A stretch of 64,000 bases of DNA. Origin: Saccharomycopsis malanga (Eukaryota > Ascomycota > Saccharomycetes > Ascoideales > Saccharomycopsidaceae). The notes beneath the pieces were generated by a model. The model made no database searches and was not told where the DNA came from. It worked only from the letters and a program-made list of their open reading frames with translations. Shown here one piece after another: positions 9,890 through 19,261 of the stretch. How positions within the stretch are numbered: position 1 is the first letter of the stretch; each line of letters opens with the position of its first letter. The stretch lies in NCBI GenBank assembly GCA_004014935.1, contig CP025322.1:2108001-2172000 (forward strand), written 5' to 3'. The position numbers and the translations under genes are program-made.

Positions 9890-10809
9890 AAATCTAAATA
9901 CCATTTAATAATAAACTTGGCGTTTTGTCTGTTTGAATATCTCAAAAATTCTTTAAAGATCATGGAGATGCGTTTTAAAAATAGTGTTGCCAAAAGCTTT
10001 GCTTTTAAAGAAATAACCAGTAGTTTGACGTAATTGTATTATTTGAGCCAATAGAAGAACAAAATCTTGCTCAGAGAACTATTCTCATGTTCAATTTTTT
10101 TTCCCGATTTAATATTTGATTGTTTAGTAATTTGATCCTTTTCAAAATGGTTTATAAATATGGAAAAGTGTTCAAAGTCAGAAGTAGAATGAGAATTAAT
10201 AATAATATCATATAGTTTCCCAGTGGGAGCTGTTTTATTTTATCCAATATGTCACATTCCTAAAAACTGCAATAATCTTTATTATACATTTTTAACGAAA
10301 ATCTAATTTATCCTCATGCAAAATAGATTAAAAGGTTTACCAAAAATATTTTTTCCAATGGATTAGTGGGGAAAATCCAACTATGTCCTGGTCATCATGA
10401 TTTTTCAATATAATAGATTGGAAATTAAGCATTAGACATTGTAATTATCAGCAGAATTGTAAAAAGTGTTTTTTGGGGAATTAAAGGCTTGTGTGTTTGT
10501 TAGGGGAATTAAAGGCTTGAGCATTTGTTTTTTATTCTTTTTGAGAATACTAACCGTTAAACTTGGTTTTTTTTTATCCTTTTGAGAGCACTTACCGTTA
10601 AACCTACCTTTTATACCCTTTTTGGGAGTATTATCCACCGACTGTACGGCCCAGTGACACTGTTAAACCTACCTTTTTTAGCACAGTCTTGTACAACTCT
10701 ACAAACGAGAAATTCGAGATCAAATACATGATATCACAATGTAGAACAAAATCTAGCTAGCCAAACGAAACAAACAAAGAAGAAAAGTGTAGAAATAAAA
10801 AAGAATGGA

Positions 10810-13302
10810 TTACCAGACCTGCAACTCTTCAAAGTAATCAACTCTGCCAGTTTGATATTTACAGACGTTTTCAGCAATGGCTTTTCTTAGCGAGTCACAT
10901 AGAGCAGGAGGCCCACAAGCGCAAAAGGAGACGGAGCCAACAACGCTGTCAAAGTGGTTTGGCTGGGAGCCAATGCCCAAGATTGATTGGACCAAGCAGT
11001 TGATATCGGGTTTACCTGGGAGGATGTTGATGTTGGTGAGAGTGGGACAGATTTCGCTTTCATTATCGGTGGGCAGGTCGATTTTGTCAAGCTGTTTTTC
11101 CTTTTCGTGTATTGAGGAAGCAGTGGGTATATTGTGTGAACGTATGGACTCGGTGGTTTCTTTTGTTAGGAATATAGTGCAGTTTACAAGATCTGGGCTG
11201 TTTTGCAAAAGTTGCAATTCTTCCAGAAACCACTTGATAGATTTCCAGTCGCGGGCAATCCAAATGAGATTGATTAAACCAGTTTTACGGGGCGATTCGA
11301 GGTTTTTGGTTAATATTGGGGAATCTGATGGATTTTTGGCTAATATTGGGGATTTCAATGGATTACTGGCCAATATTGGGGAATTTGATGGATTTTTTGA
11401 ATTTTCAAAATTTTTATTGGCCAATATTGGGGAATCTGATGGATTTTTTGAATTTTCGGTGTTTTTGGTTAATATTGGGGATTCCAATGGATTACTGGCT
11501 AATATTGAAGAATCCAATGTATTTTTTGGATTTTCAAGATTTTTATTGACCAAAACTGAAGAATCCAATGGATTACTGGCTAATATTGAAGAATTCAATG
11601 GTTCTCGATTTTTATTGGCCAAAATTGAAGATTCCAATGGTTTGTTGGCCAATATTGAACATCCCAATGATTCATTCAAAGTCACCAATTCCAATGCTTG
11701 ACTAAAAGGACCGGGAATCCCGTTACCACCAGCAATACAAACAGTATTTTGATACTTGTACGTTGGGACGTACTCTCCATAGGGACCTTCTAGAAGAATA
11801 CGAATACCGGTGTCCTTTCTGCCAGGCTTTTTTGCAATTCTACTGAACAAAACGTCGGTGACGCCAGATTTACGCTTAATATAGACAGTGACCCAGCCCT
11901 TTTTAACAGTGGAGTCGCTCACGCTGAACGGATGGGACTGCCAGAATACAGAAGGAAGCAAAAAGTAAAGATACACAAACTGGCCGGGTTTACAAGACCA
12001 TTTGGCACGGCCTGTTGGCTTTTCAATCAAAACTCTGATTGTGTCTTCGGAAACCATTTCCAAAGAGGCCCTCTGGTTGACGCCAAAGCGGACAATTCTA
12101 CCTAGTCTTACAGCACGGTCGAACGCCCATACGGCAATCGAACAGTACACATATTCCATCCATCCAATATCCACACAATGGTACCAGATGCCCACGACGA
12201 AAACAATTGCAATGGCTATATGGGTGTAAAGGAAGATTTCGTAGAAATGGACCCGGAGCCAATTAGAGCTCTGGAACCAGAAAAGCGCACAAGCCACCGT
12301 GGCTGCGATGCCGGCGCGCCCAAACTCCGCGTTGGCAATCACCGCCACATATGCATGCCGCGCCACGTAAATGTATGTGTACGCAAGCGCATGTATGAGT
12401 GCGTCGCACGCCATGAGCCGGCCAGTCCACTTGTGGAACTGTATGAAGCTGGCGGTTGAAAACCCAGTGGCCTTTGTCATGATGTTGTTCCGGCCTGCAA
12501 AGAGGAAGATAAATGGACAGTGTGCAAACGCAATCACTCCCGTGCGATCCCCAAGAAGTCTGGATTTCTCCATGGCAACTGTTCCCATAAACGGTCTCAC
12601 TGAACTCGCTTTCCATCCAACTGCAAGCACTACGACATGCACAAGCACGTAGCCTGCCACCGCCAAGCTGTCGGCTCGCGTAGGAACATGCGTCGAAATA
12701 AACCCTAAAAGTCGCACGCTTTGCGTGTGTTTAGAGTCCCACACGTTTGGTATCAAGATGCATCGCTGCACATGGCGCGTCACCGGTCCATACATCTTCG
12801 TTGCCAATCCACTGTGAATGAGAAACTGGGATATCATCCCCAAAAACAAAACAAAGCCCCAATAACATATGATAATGTAACCATAATAACTGCTCCAATC
12901 AAGGTTCCAGAGCCATGTATGGTAACTCTGCATGTAGGCTGCAACTATTGCAGGCAGCATCTGCACTGGAACGTCTCCAGCACCGTGCTGTGCATATTTG
13001 GTTGCATTTGCATATACTTCTTTATACGTCTCAATGGTAGGCATCTTTTCACACGCCATTGATTCAATAGCGTTTCGCAAGATCTGTTCGCTTTTAGAAT
13101 TGTCATGGAAACATATGGACATCGTGCCCAACCTTGAAATAGAAAAACAATCAGAACCTTTAGAATCAAAGTACTCTTCTACAGCATCTGAACATGCATA
13201 GTAGAGAACTGACGACGCCTTGTTGTACTTCTTCACTGCAGCAACAGGCGCGACATGCAATAAAAGAGCAGCAACACTCAACGCATACTGCAAAACAAGC
13301 AT
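10810..13302 (-). CDS. Ferric/cupric-chelate reductase (FRE family), 830 aa, with repeat insertion
   Basis: Second FRE-family flavocytochrome, about 100 residues longer than its neighbour. Signal peptide about 1-22; extracellular Cys-containing segment; heme histidine pairs H290/H304 and H361/H375; FAD motif HPFS 457-460; EGPYGE 505-510; NADPH motif GGNGIPGPF 525-533; ACGPP 795-799; end VDYFEELQVW. The extra length is a low-complexity tandem insertion (about residues 549-672) between the first helix of the NADPH fold and the next strand (LINLIWIARDWKSIKWF), where the paralogue has only a short loop. All catalytic motifs remain, so the enzyme may still work with the insertion looped out. Start ATG at 13302 gives the signal peptide. 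The upstream region is rich in TGCATGC-type sequence, as is that of the first FRE gene. The exact FRE/FRP/CFL subgroup is unknown. Confidence 0.92.
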   Translation of the reverse strand: MLVLQYALSVAALLLHVAPVAAVKKYNKASSVLYYACSDAVEEYFDSKGSDCFSISRLGTMSICFHDNSKSEQILRNAIESMACEKMPTIETYKEVYANATKYAQHGAGDVPVQMLPAIVAAYMQSYHTWLWNLDWSSYYGYIIICYWGFVLFLGMISQFLIHSGLATKMYGPVTRHVQRCILIPNVWDSKHTQSVRLLGFISTHVPTRADSLAVAGYVLVHVVVLAVGWKASSVRPFMGTVAMEKSRLLGDRTGVIAFAHCPFIFLFAGRNNIMTKATGFSTASFIQFHKWTGRLMACDALIHALAYTYIYVARHAYVAVIANAEFGRAGIAATVACALFWFQSSNWLRVHFYEIFLYTHIAIAIVFVVGIWYHCVDIGWMEYVYCSIAVWAFDRAVRLGRIVRFGVNQRASLEMVSEDTIRVLIEKPTGRAKWSCKPGQFVYLYFLLPSVFWQSHPFSVSDSTVKKGWVTVYIKRKSGVTDVLFSRIAKKPGRKDTGIRILLEGPYGEYVPTYKYQNTVCIAGGNGIPGPFSQALELVTLNESLGCSILANKPLESSILANKNREPLNSSILASNPLDSSVLVNKNLENPKNTLDSSILASNPLESPILTKNTENSKNPSDSPILANKNFENSKNPSNSPILASNPLKSPILAKNPSDSPILTKNLESPRKTGLINLIWIARDWKSIKWFLEELQLLQNSPDLVNCTIFLTKETTESIRSHNIPTASSIHEKEKQLDKIDLPTDNESEICPTLTNINILPGKPDINCLVQSILGIGSQPNHFDSVVGSVSFCACGPPALCDSLRKAIAENVCKYQTGRVDYFEELQVW
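11287..11658 (-). repeat. In-frame tandem repeat in FRE-like gene 2
   Basis: About 370 bp of imperfect repeats on the coding strand, built from a ten-codon unit (consensus SSILASNPLE) mixed with a second unit (ENSKNPSDSPILA). On the plus strand it shows as recurring AATATTGGGGAATCTGATGG blocks. Unit length stays a multiple of three and no stop arises, so the array has been kept in frame. It codes for a Ser/Asn/Pro/Leu-rich segment of about 124 residues. Confidence 0.9.
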
Positions 13303-15049
13303 GGTTGGTAAGTTGTTTACTGACTATTGTCGGTAAATGTAGCTGCAATATAGGAAATGCAAGCTTATATATGCAAATGACAGAAAAGTGACGCCATGTC
13401 AATCTCGTTACCCTTAACAGTAATTGTATTGACAAGGGACTCTTTGCTGCATTTAATGAGAAAATGCCAATGCTTTTTCAAAGGTACGGTGCACCGCAAG
13501 CCTCAAAGTAGACAAGTCTCAATATAGAAAAGAAGACCAACTATTAATCAAAATGTCTGCACCATATGGGAACCCCGAATAGAAAAAACCTGCATGCAGG
13601 TGCATGCTCTATGCATGCTGTATGCTGTGTGCTGCAAGCTAGCTTGCAGGTCTGGTCTCGGCAAGAGCAAATGCGCTCCAGGGTAGCTGGGATCAATAAA
13701 TGTGTATTCTATTTACCTTGATAGGGAATATTTCATGACTCTCATAATGTTATTACTATAGGTCAATATATGTCCTGGTTTTCATGCATCTACCATATTT
13801 TATATTTATTTTGCATCTATTTGAACCACATTTTTGTCAAGAATAATGCAATATTAATTGTCGTATGAATGGTATTCAATACCTGCAGCAGATTTTCTGC
13901 AAGATAGCTGCAAGATAGCTGCAAGACAAACCTAAAGACGCGGTGGGCTAAATTAATATTTTATCGTTGAATCTGGTCAACTTGCATGCTCAGCAACACA
14001 TGCCTTCCAATATTGTGGCCAAGAATCTATAAATGCTTCTTGATAGCAAATTAAACTGTATAGCATGGAAATTGGTTTTTGCCAACTAGACGAAAGCTTG
14101 CACTACATGTTGCACTGTGCAACGTATTGATATTATTTCCCAATACAGTAACAATCGACGCGGTCGAATACGCACTAATGCGCTAATCCATGCATGACAA
14201 TGCATGCCGTATGCATGTTACAGATTGACTCTCACCCGGCCTCTATAAGTTAATCACACTATAATGGATCATTTAGTAAGATATCAATTGTATTGATATT
14301 TGCATTAATGCTGTGTTTTCGGGATACTGACAATGCAATTAGTTGTGAAAACCGTTGATTTTGGGGGGGGGGGGGGTTTCGTTCTTTCTGTAATGATGGT
14401 GATAATTCAATGTTTTCTCATGAATTGCAGTGCGTATATACTGGTTTACACAATTATTTCTGTATTCTGGACCATTTTTTTTGACAAGGTGCCAAGTTTC
14501 GTAGCAAATCTTTTCTCAATTGTTTGAATTTGTTGAATTGTGAGATTGCAGCATTCATTTCTTATGAAGATGGCCATATTCGCTCTAATTAGTCATAGTA
14601 AGCTGTGATTCAACGATTGTATTGCACTATGGCGTGTTTCTGATGCATTTCTGGACAAATAGAATTGTGAAGAGAAAGATCAAACTTGCACTGCATTAGG
14701 CACACCCGATGTCTTTACTTTCTATAGACTTTTAACAATGGTTGGGGTGGCTTTAAAAGCATGATTGCAAAATCACCATGAACTGTAATGATCTGTGCAT
14801 TATTTACAACCAACTGCATTACCGTCATAATTTTAAAATGTCAAACTTGGGGTGTAAACAAAGAATAAAAAAGAAGGAAAAAAAGGTGTAATCAATAAGA
14901 TCTTTTTAAATTGTACGAAACAGTACTGGGCTCGAAATGTAGAAATGTAATACTAATATCGAAAACGTCTTTGACTATTGACGATGAAAGTTTCATGTTA
15001 AATTGCAATATAAAGTATTTTGATAAAAATTTGAGGTAAAAGAATTACT
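13303..15049. other. Spacer between FRE-like gene 2 and the SINE cluster
   Basis: No gene seen. It holds several TGCATGC-rich patches (13589-13655, 13983-14007, 14187-14216), a 14-nt G run at 14363-14376 inside a frame with no credible protein, and a SINE 3'-end remnant at about 14915-14960 (GTACGAAACAGTACTGGGCTCGAAAT). The first few hundred bases must contain the promoter of the ferric reductase gene that starts at 13302. Confidence 0.6.
13589..13655. promoter_or_regulatory. TGCATGC-rich cluster upstream of FRE-like gene 2
   Basis: Several copies of TGCATGC or GCATGC within 70 bp, about 290-350 bp upstream of the FRE-like start codon. A similar cluster (6582-6621) lies about 620-660 bp upstream of the other FRE gene. 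TGCAT-type sites are bound by APSES regulators (the Efg1/Phd1/Sok2 family) in yeasts, but the link here is inference. Confidence 0.3.
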
Positions 15050-15283
15050 ATTGACTGGGTGGCTCAGTGGTTTGTACGCTTGGGGAAGGAAAAAGGCCCA
15101 ACAGGAACACGGGTTCGATTCCCATACGAGCAATTTTTACTTATTCTATATTGAAAGTCTAGTGCGTAATTTTCAACTTTTTAAATAAGATAATGACCTT
15201 GGGCTTTTCGTATTGGATTTTACCAAACCCTTAGAAACAGCATGTGTATACTACTCTTTTCTGGAGTATCATTATCACCATTT
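15050..15283 (+). mobile_element. SINE copy with intact A and B boxes
   Basis: Head with A box TGGCTCAGTGG (15060-15070) and B box GGTTCGATTCC (15112-15122), 52 bp apart start to start, then CAATTTTTAC, a degenerate body, ATTTTACCAAACCCTTAGA and a poorly kept 3' end. Another copy in the same orientation follows immediately. Confidence 0.8.
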
Positions 15284-15404
15284 ACCTCTGGGCCCGATGG
15301 CTCAGTGGTTTGTACGCTCGGGGAAGAAAAAAGGCCCAACAGGAACACGGGTTCGATTCCCATACGAGCAATTTTTATTTATTCCATATTGAAAGCATAG
15401 TCCG
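15284..15404 (+). mobile_element. SINE head copy, tandem with the previous one
   Basis: CTGGGCCCGATGGCTCAGTGG head; A box at 15298-15308 and B box at 15350-15360, again 52 bp apart. About 85 bp of the head are nearly identical to the preceding copy (AAAAGGCCCAACAGGAACAC shared exactly). The body stops after about 45 bp where an opposite-strand copy begins. Confidence 0.8.
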
Positions 15405-15594
15405 TACTTAATAAATAATATCATATATTTCAAGCCCAGTACATGTCAGTTTCGTATATACGCGCTTATGTCTAAGGGGGCTTGGTAAAGCCCAATCATG
15501 TCCTTTTGATCATAGCTGGCTCACCCGTGTTCCTGTTAGGTCTTGTTTTTCTCTTCTTCGAGAGCACGGACCACTGAGCCAAATGGCCCAGTGG
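15405..15594 (-). mobile_element. SINE copy, subfamily 2, minus strand
   Basis: Read on the minus strand: CCACTGGGCCATTTGGCTCAGTGG head, AACAGGAACACGGGTGAGCCA, GATTGGGCTTTACCAAG, the standard 3' end (ACTGACATGTACTGGGCTTG, AAATATATGATATT) and an ATTTATT tail. Box B is missing, as in the 9654-9787 copy. Just beyond its head, 15597-15645 resembles another SINE 3' end (TACCAAAG, TATTGAGCCCGAATTATATG), so this copy may have landed in an older one. Confidence 0.8.
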
Positions 15595-15771
15595 CCTACC
15601 AAAGTGACATCTATTGAGCCCGAATTATATGATATTAGACCACCGAACACGCCAGACGCACATCAGCCCGCATTAACATGCATATGGACAATTTTTCAAC
15701 AAATGTTAAGGAAGAGATCAAATTGGGTATACAAATAACTGGATATTATAATTTGATGATAGACAGTTGCG

Positions 15772-17787
15772 ATGAAGTTTGTTGCTTTAGTCTCAGGGGG
15801 CAAAGACTCGTGTTTCAACATACTTCATTGTCTCAGCAATGGACATGAGCTAGTTGCGTTGGGAAACTTGTATCCAGTGTGTGGAGATGAGACGGATGAG
15901 ATTGACAGTTTCATGTTCCAGACGGTTGGCTACAATGTGTTGACGAGCTATGAGAAGTGCATAGGGGTGCCGATGTACAGACGGCCGATTGAGGGGCTGT
16001 CGAAGAATGTAGAACTTCAGTATGAGAAGACGCTCGATGACGAGACAGAAGATTTGTATGCACTACTTTGCATGGTAAAGGAGAAGCATCCAGACGTGGA
16101 GGCAGTGAGCGTAGGGGCAATTCTATCGACGTACCAGCGTACCAGGGTGGAGTATGTGTGCGAGAGGTTGCAGCTTGTGTCGCTTTCGTATCTCTGGCAG
16201 AGAGACCAGGACACGTTGATGCAGGAGATGTGTGGGAGCCGTAGAATGGATGCTCGGATTTTGAAGGTGGCGGCGTATGGGCTCAACAGCGCCCATTTGG
16301 GGCTTTCCTTGGCCGAAATGTATCCTATTTTGGCCAAGTTGCATGCCCAGTTCGACGTCCATGTGTGTGGAGAGGGTGGGGAGTTTGAAACTATAGTTTT
16401 GGATGCTCCTTTTTTTGTCCGCAGCAGGCTTGTGGTTGTAGGCCAAACCGTAGTGCATCATTCGACCAACGATGTGTATTATTTGAAGTTGGACACCGCA
16501 TTGCAGCCAAAAGAGACCCATTTGGACTTGAAGTCTACAAACTGGGCCCAATATGTGACTTTACAGCCTCTATTGTCTCCTGTGTTCAGCCAGGTCTACC
16601 AGCAGCTGGCCAGTTCAGGCGGCAGCGCGTTGTGTGGCGGAAACCCCGGCGTTTTGCCCGCAGAACAGTTGGATTACTCGCCGGCGGACGTGTCCGTCTT
16701 GCCCGTAGGAAACCGGTTGTATATCTCAAACATAAGTGCCGCTGGAGCTTCCGTAGAAGAGCAAACAAGCCTGGTGCTTGGGAAACTCGTCGCCATCTTG
16801 CAGTCGCACAGCATCGAAACCACCAGAAACGTTCTCTCGACAACCCTACTTGTTTCTTCCATGGCAGACTTTGCCAGCATCAACAGCATCTACAGGAGCT
16901 TCTTCCCACACCCCTTGCCGCCGGCCAGAACATGTGTGGAGACCGTGCTACCAAAAGGAGTGTCTCTAGCAGTCTCCTGTGTGGTTCTACGCGAGCCTGG
17001 GGCCAAAATGGGTCTACACGTTCAGGGCCGCAGCTACTGGGCCCCGGCCAACATAGGGCCTTATTCGCAGGCAGGATACGACAGCCGGTCCTGGATGGCT
17101 CATCTAGCTGGCCAGATTCCGCTAGTTCCTGCCTCCATGGAGCTTGCCAGCTCCGCTACAGTTGAGCCCGACGGATCAGACTTGGCCAATCTCCACGCCT
17201 TGCAAACCGCTCTATCCTTGAAACACATTGTGTCTGTCAAAGACGCCATTGGCTGCAAGTTGATTGCTTCCTTGGTATGCTACGTAACCAAACATGAGTA
17301 TATACAGTACGCAGTCCAAGCATTCCAGCAATACAATTCCATAATGGAGCACGAATGTCTCACATCTCCAGCTTATCGCCAGCTAATTGTCGCCAAAGTG
17401 CTCGGTTTGCCTAAAAACGCTCCTATCGAATGGTCTGGCATTTCTTATAAAACCCACGCAACCTACGAATCAAGCTCTGACGAAGCCTCCCTGGCTGATG
17501 CACAAAATAGCTCAAATCTATTCAACTCCCAAAACAGCTTGATAATAAACAGTAATGACTTTGTCGCAACCTTGTGTTTCTTTAGTGCTACAGAAACGGC
17601 ATCCTTTTTCAATAGTTGCAAGACGGTGAAAAATTTGCATCACATTGTCTTTTGCAAACCAACAAAACACAATTTGTCCTTGCTTGCTGGAATCGTTTCT
17701 AAAGAAATCGTGCCTTGTTTGGACGTTTTCAATTATCAAGGCAAAAATGTGGAATTTGCTGTGATTGTCAGAGGGTCAACAATTTAA
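15772..17787 (+). CDS. DPH6: Diphthine-ammonia ligase Dph6
   Basis: 671 residues; performs the last step of diphthamide synthesis on elongation factor 2, the ATP-dependent amidation of diphthine, in the cytosol. The N-terminal adenine-nucleotide alpha-hydrolase domain has the PP-loop SGGKDS at 8-13, then the family signatures AILSTYQRTRVE, YLWQRDQ and HVCGEGGEFET. The C-terminal half contains two Rid/YjgF-like segments (roughly 300-420 and 430-560), the same two-part build as Saccharomyces Dph6 (685 aa). The ATG at 15772 puts the PP-loop at the expected distance from the N-terminus. The tail beyond about 560 is weakly conserved. The stop is followed after about 20 bp by a SINE 3'-end remnant and a minisatellite. 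Confidence 0.95.
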   Translation: MKFVALVSGGKDSCFNILHCLSNGHELVALGNLYPVCGDETDEIDSFMFQTVGYNVLTSYEKCIGVPMYRRPIEGLSKNVELQYEKTLDDETEDLYALLCMVKEKHPDVEAVSVGAILSTYQRTRVEYVCERLQLVSLSYLWQRDQDTLMQEMCGSRRMDARILKVAAYGLNSAHLGLSLAEMYPILAKLHAQFDVHVCGEGGEFETIVLDAPFFVRSRLVVVGQTVVHHSTNDVYYLKLDTALQPKETHLDLKSTNWAQYVTLQPLLSPVFSQVYQQLASSGGSALCGGNPGVLPAEQLDYSPADVSVLPVGNRLYISNISAAGASVEEQTSLVLGKLVAILQSHSIETTRNVLSTTLLVSSMADFASINSIYRSFFPHPLPPARTCVETVLPKGVSLAVSCVVLREPGAKMGLHVQGRSYWAPANIGPYSQAGYDSRSWMAHLAGQIPLVPASMELASSATVEPDGSDLANLHALQTALSLKHIVSVKDAIGCKLIASLVCYVTKHEYIQYAVQAFQQYNSIMEHECLTSPAYRQLIVAKVLGLPKNAPIEWSGISYKTHATYESSSDEASLADAQNSSNLFNSQNSLIINSNDFVATLCFFSATETASFFNSCKTVKNLHHIVFCKPTKHNLSLLAGIVSKEIVPCLDVFNYQGKNVEFAVIVRGSTI

Positions 17788-17807
17788 TTTTCATTATTGT
17801 GTTGCAT

Positions 17808-17848
17808 GGGCCACTGGGCTTGAAATATAAGATTATTATTATATTATT
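17808..17848 (+). mobile_element. SINE 3'-end remnant
   Basis: CCACTGGGCTTGAAATATAAGATTATTATT matches only the last bases and tail of the SINE family. It lies about 20 bp after the DPH6 stop codon and may form part of its 3' UTR. Confidence 0.6.
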
Positions 17849-17849
17849 G

Positions 17850-18305
17850 TGTTGTATGTGATCATTGTATTGATTGTTTGGGCATATATGATTATTTTAT
17901 TGATTTTTTGGGCATATGTGATCATTTTTTTGCTGTTTATTTGGTCATACGTAATAATTTAGTGATTATTTGATCATACGTAATAATTTTATTGATTATT
18001 AGGTAATATGTGATCATTTTTACTGATTATTTGATCATACGTAATAATTTAGTGACTATTAGGTAATATGTGATCATTCTTACTGATTATTTGATCATAC
18101 GTAATAATTTAGTGATTGTTTGGGCATATATGATTATTTTATTGATTTTTTGGGCATATGTGATCATTTTTACTGTTTATTTGGTCATACATAATACTTT
18201 TATTGATTATTTGATCATACGTAATAATTTTATTGATTATTAGGTAATATGTGATCATTTTTACTGATTATTTGATCATACATAATAATTTTATTGATTA
18301 TCTGG
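17850..18305 (+). repeat. AT-rich minisatellite, first block
   Basis: About 450 bp made of variants of two linked units, TTTGATCATACGTAATAATTT and AGGTAATATGTGATCATTTTT, each followed by a TTATTGATTA-type spacer. Copies are imperfect. A second block of the same units lies at 18757-18865. It starts about 60 bp downstream of the DPH6 stop. Confidence 0.85.
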
Positions 18306-18756
18306 GCGTCTCAGTGGAAGTGAGACTCCCAAGCGCAAACGGAGTTCTCCCATGGATGATTCTTCGTTATCACCTTCCAAATCAGACTTGTCCTTGTATG
18401 GAGAGTTTCTCTACGAGTTTCTCGAGAGTTTGACTGTATCTTTCAACCGATCTTTCCAATAATTAATTAAAGAATTTTTCAAAAATAAATAATAAGATAA
18501 TTACAAAAATACATGAAAGAAATGAAATGTAGAAAGATCAAAATACTACAAATATACAACCTGAGAACTGCTGAACGCAAAATCCAAACCCTAATTAACT
18601 GATAAAGCCACACAACCAATTATAAACCGATACCTCTCCCATTAACGACAAAGGAGTAAACTGATATCTCTTCCATTAACGATAAAGGAGTAAACCGACA
18701 AGATCTTCTTGCGTTTCTCCCGGTTTGCTTGAAACTGTTCTTGGAAACCTTTGATC
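18306..18756. other. Non-repeat island inside the minisatellite, with coding-like pieces
   Basis: On the plus strand, 18309-18461 reads as an open stretch ending SLTVSFNRSFQ and a stop, containing GSETPKRKRSSPMDD. Its composition is protein-like, but there is no suitable start and it is preceded by a stop in frame. On the minus strand a 42-codon frame from about 18764 begins MLIKGFQEQFQANREKRKK. At 18625-18700 a 35-bp unit around CCATTAACGAYAAAGGAGTAAAC is repeated twice. I recognise neither peptide; they may be gene fragments carried into the array. Confidence 0.35.
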
Positions 18757-18865
18757 AACATTTGGTCATACATAATAATTTTATTGATTATCTGGGCATA
18801 TGTGATCATTTTTACTGATTGTTTGGTAATACGTAAAAATTTTATTGATTATTTGGTCATAGAGT
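18757..18865 (+). repeat. AT-rich minisatellite, second block
   Basis: Further copies of the 17850-18305 units (TTTGGTCATACATAATAATTT, GGGCATATGTGATCATTTTTA). The break between the two blocks is the island described above. Confidence 0.8.
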
Positions 18866-18877
18866 ACACATGGAGAT

Positions 18878-19203
18878 GTAATAATAATAATAATAATAAT
18901 AATCATATATTTCAAGCCCAGTACATATCAGTTTCGTATATACGCGCTATGTCTAACGGAACTTGGTAAAACACAGTGGGGAAAACCCAAAAAACTACTG
19001 AAACTTGTCACTCAATTGGAAAGTAAGTAGCCTTCTGTCTAGGCCATCTTTCAGACAGTTGCACTTGCCTGTGAATTCACGTTCAGCATCGTAAAAAGCA
19101 GCGAGTAAAAGTGTCGTCTTGGGAATCGAACCCGTGTTCCTATTAGGTCTTGTTTTTCTCTTCTCCGAGAGCTTTGACCACTGAGCCAAATGGCCCAGTG
19201 GCT
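18878..19203 (-). mobile_element. Full-length SINE copy, minus strand
   Basis: About 326 bp. Read 5' to 3' on the minus strand: head with A box TGGCTCAGTGG (complement of 19178-19188) and B box GGTTCGATTCC (complement of 19122-19132); CCAAGACGACACTTTTACTC; GGCAAGTGCAACTGTCTGAA; CCACTGTGTTTTACCAAG; GACATAGCGCGTATATACGA; ACTGATATGTACTGGGCTTG; AAATATATGATT; tail (ATT) about 8 repeats. I see no convincing target-site duplication. With the 30721-31064 copy it is the best template for the family. Confidence 0.88.
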
Positions 19204-19261
19204 TTTTATAGAAATGAAACAATTTAAATTAATCCTTCTTCATAGAATTTGTAACAATATT

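Larger units (their letters stand above)
6180..10809. other. 4.6-kb gene-free AT-rich region
   Basis: No convincing gene on either strand; the open frames here are short or low-complexity. Contents: TGCATGC-rich stretch at 6582-6621; tandem TTATCTGAGACATTAT-type units at 6830-6905; SINE head-to-tail remnant at about 7503-7585 (GGCTCAG, GAGAAGAGAAAA, then CTCGAAATATAAGAT); tRNA-like sequence at 8083-8170; A-run at 8497-8577; subfamily-2 SINE at about 9654-9787; T-run at 9848-9887; a SINE tail remnant near 10200-10230; and imperfect repeats at about 10475-10680 around GGGAATTAAAGGCTTG and ACCGTTAAACCTACC, at the 3' flank of the second FRE gene. Confidence 0.6.

Noticed and set aside
9805-10033. 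Frames through the T homopolymer on both strands
   Set aside because: Poly-Phe or poly-Lys artefacts of the 40-nt run.
15060-15135. Functional tRNA gene
   Set aside because: A and B boxes are good, but no cloverleaf or acceptor stem forms and the sequence recurs as part of the SINE family.
16632-17165. Long frame overlapping DPH6 in another phase
   Set aside because: Lies inside the well-supported DPH6 frame and has no features of its own; a shadow frame.
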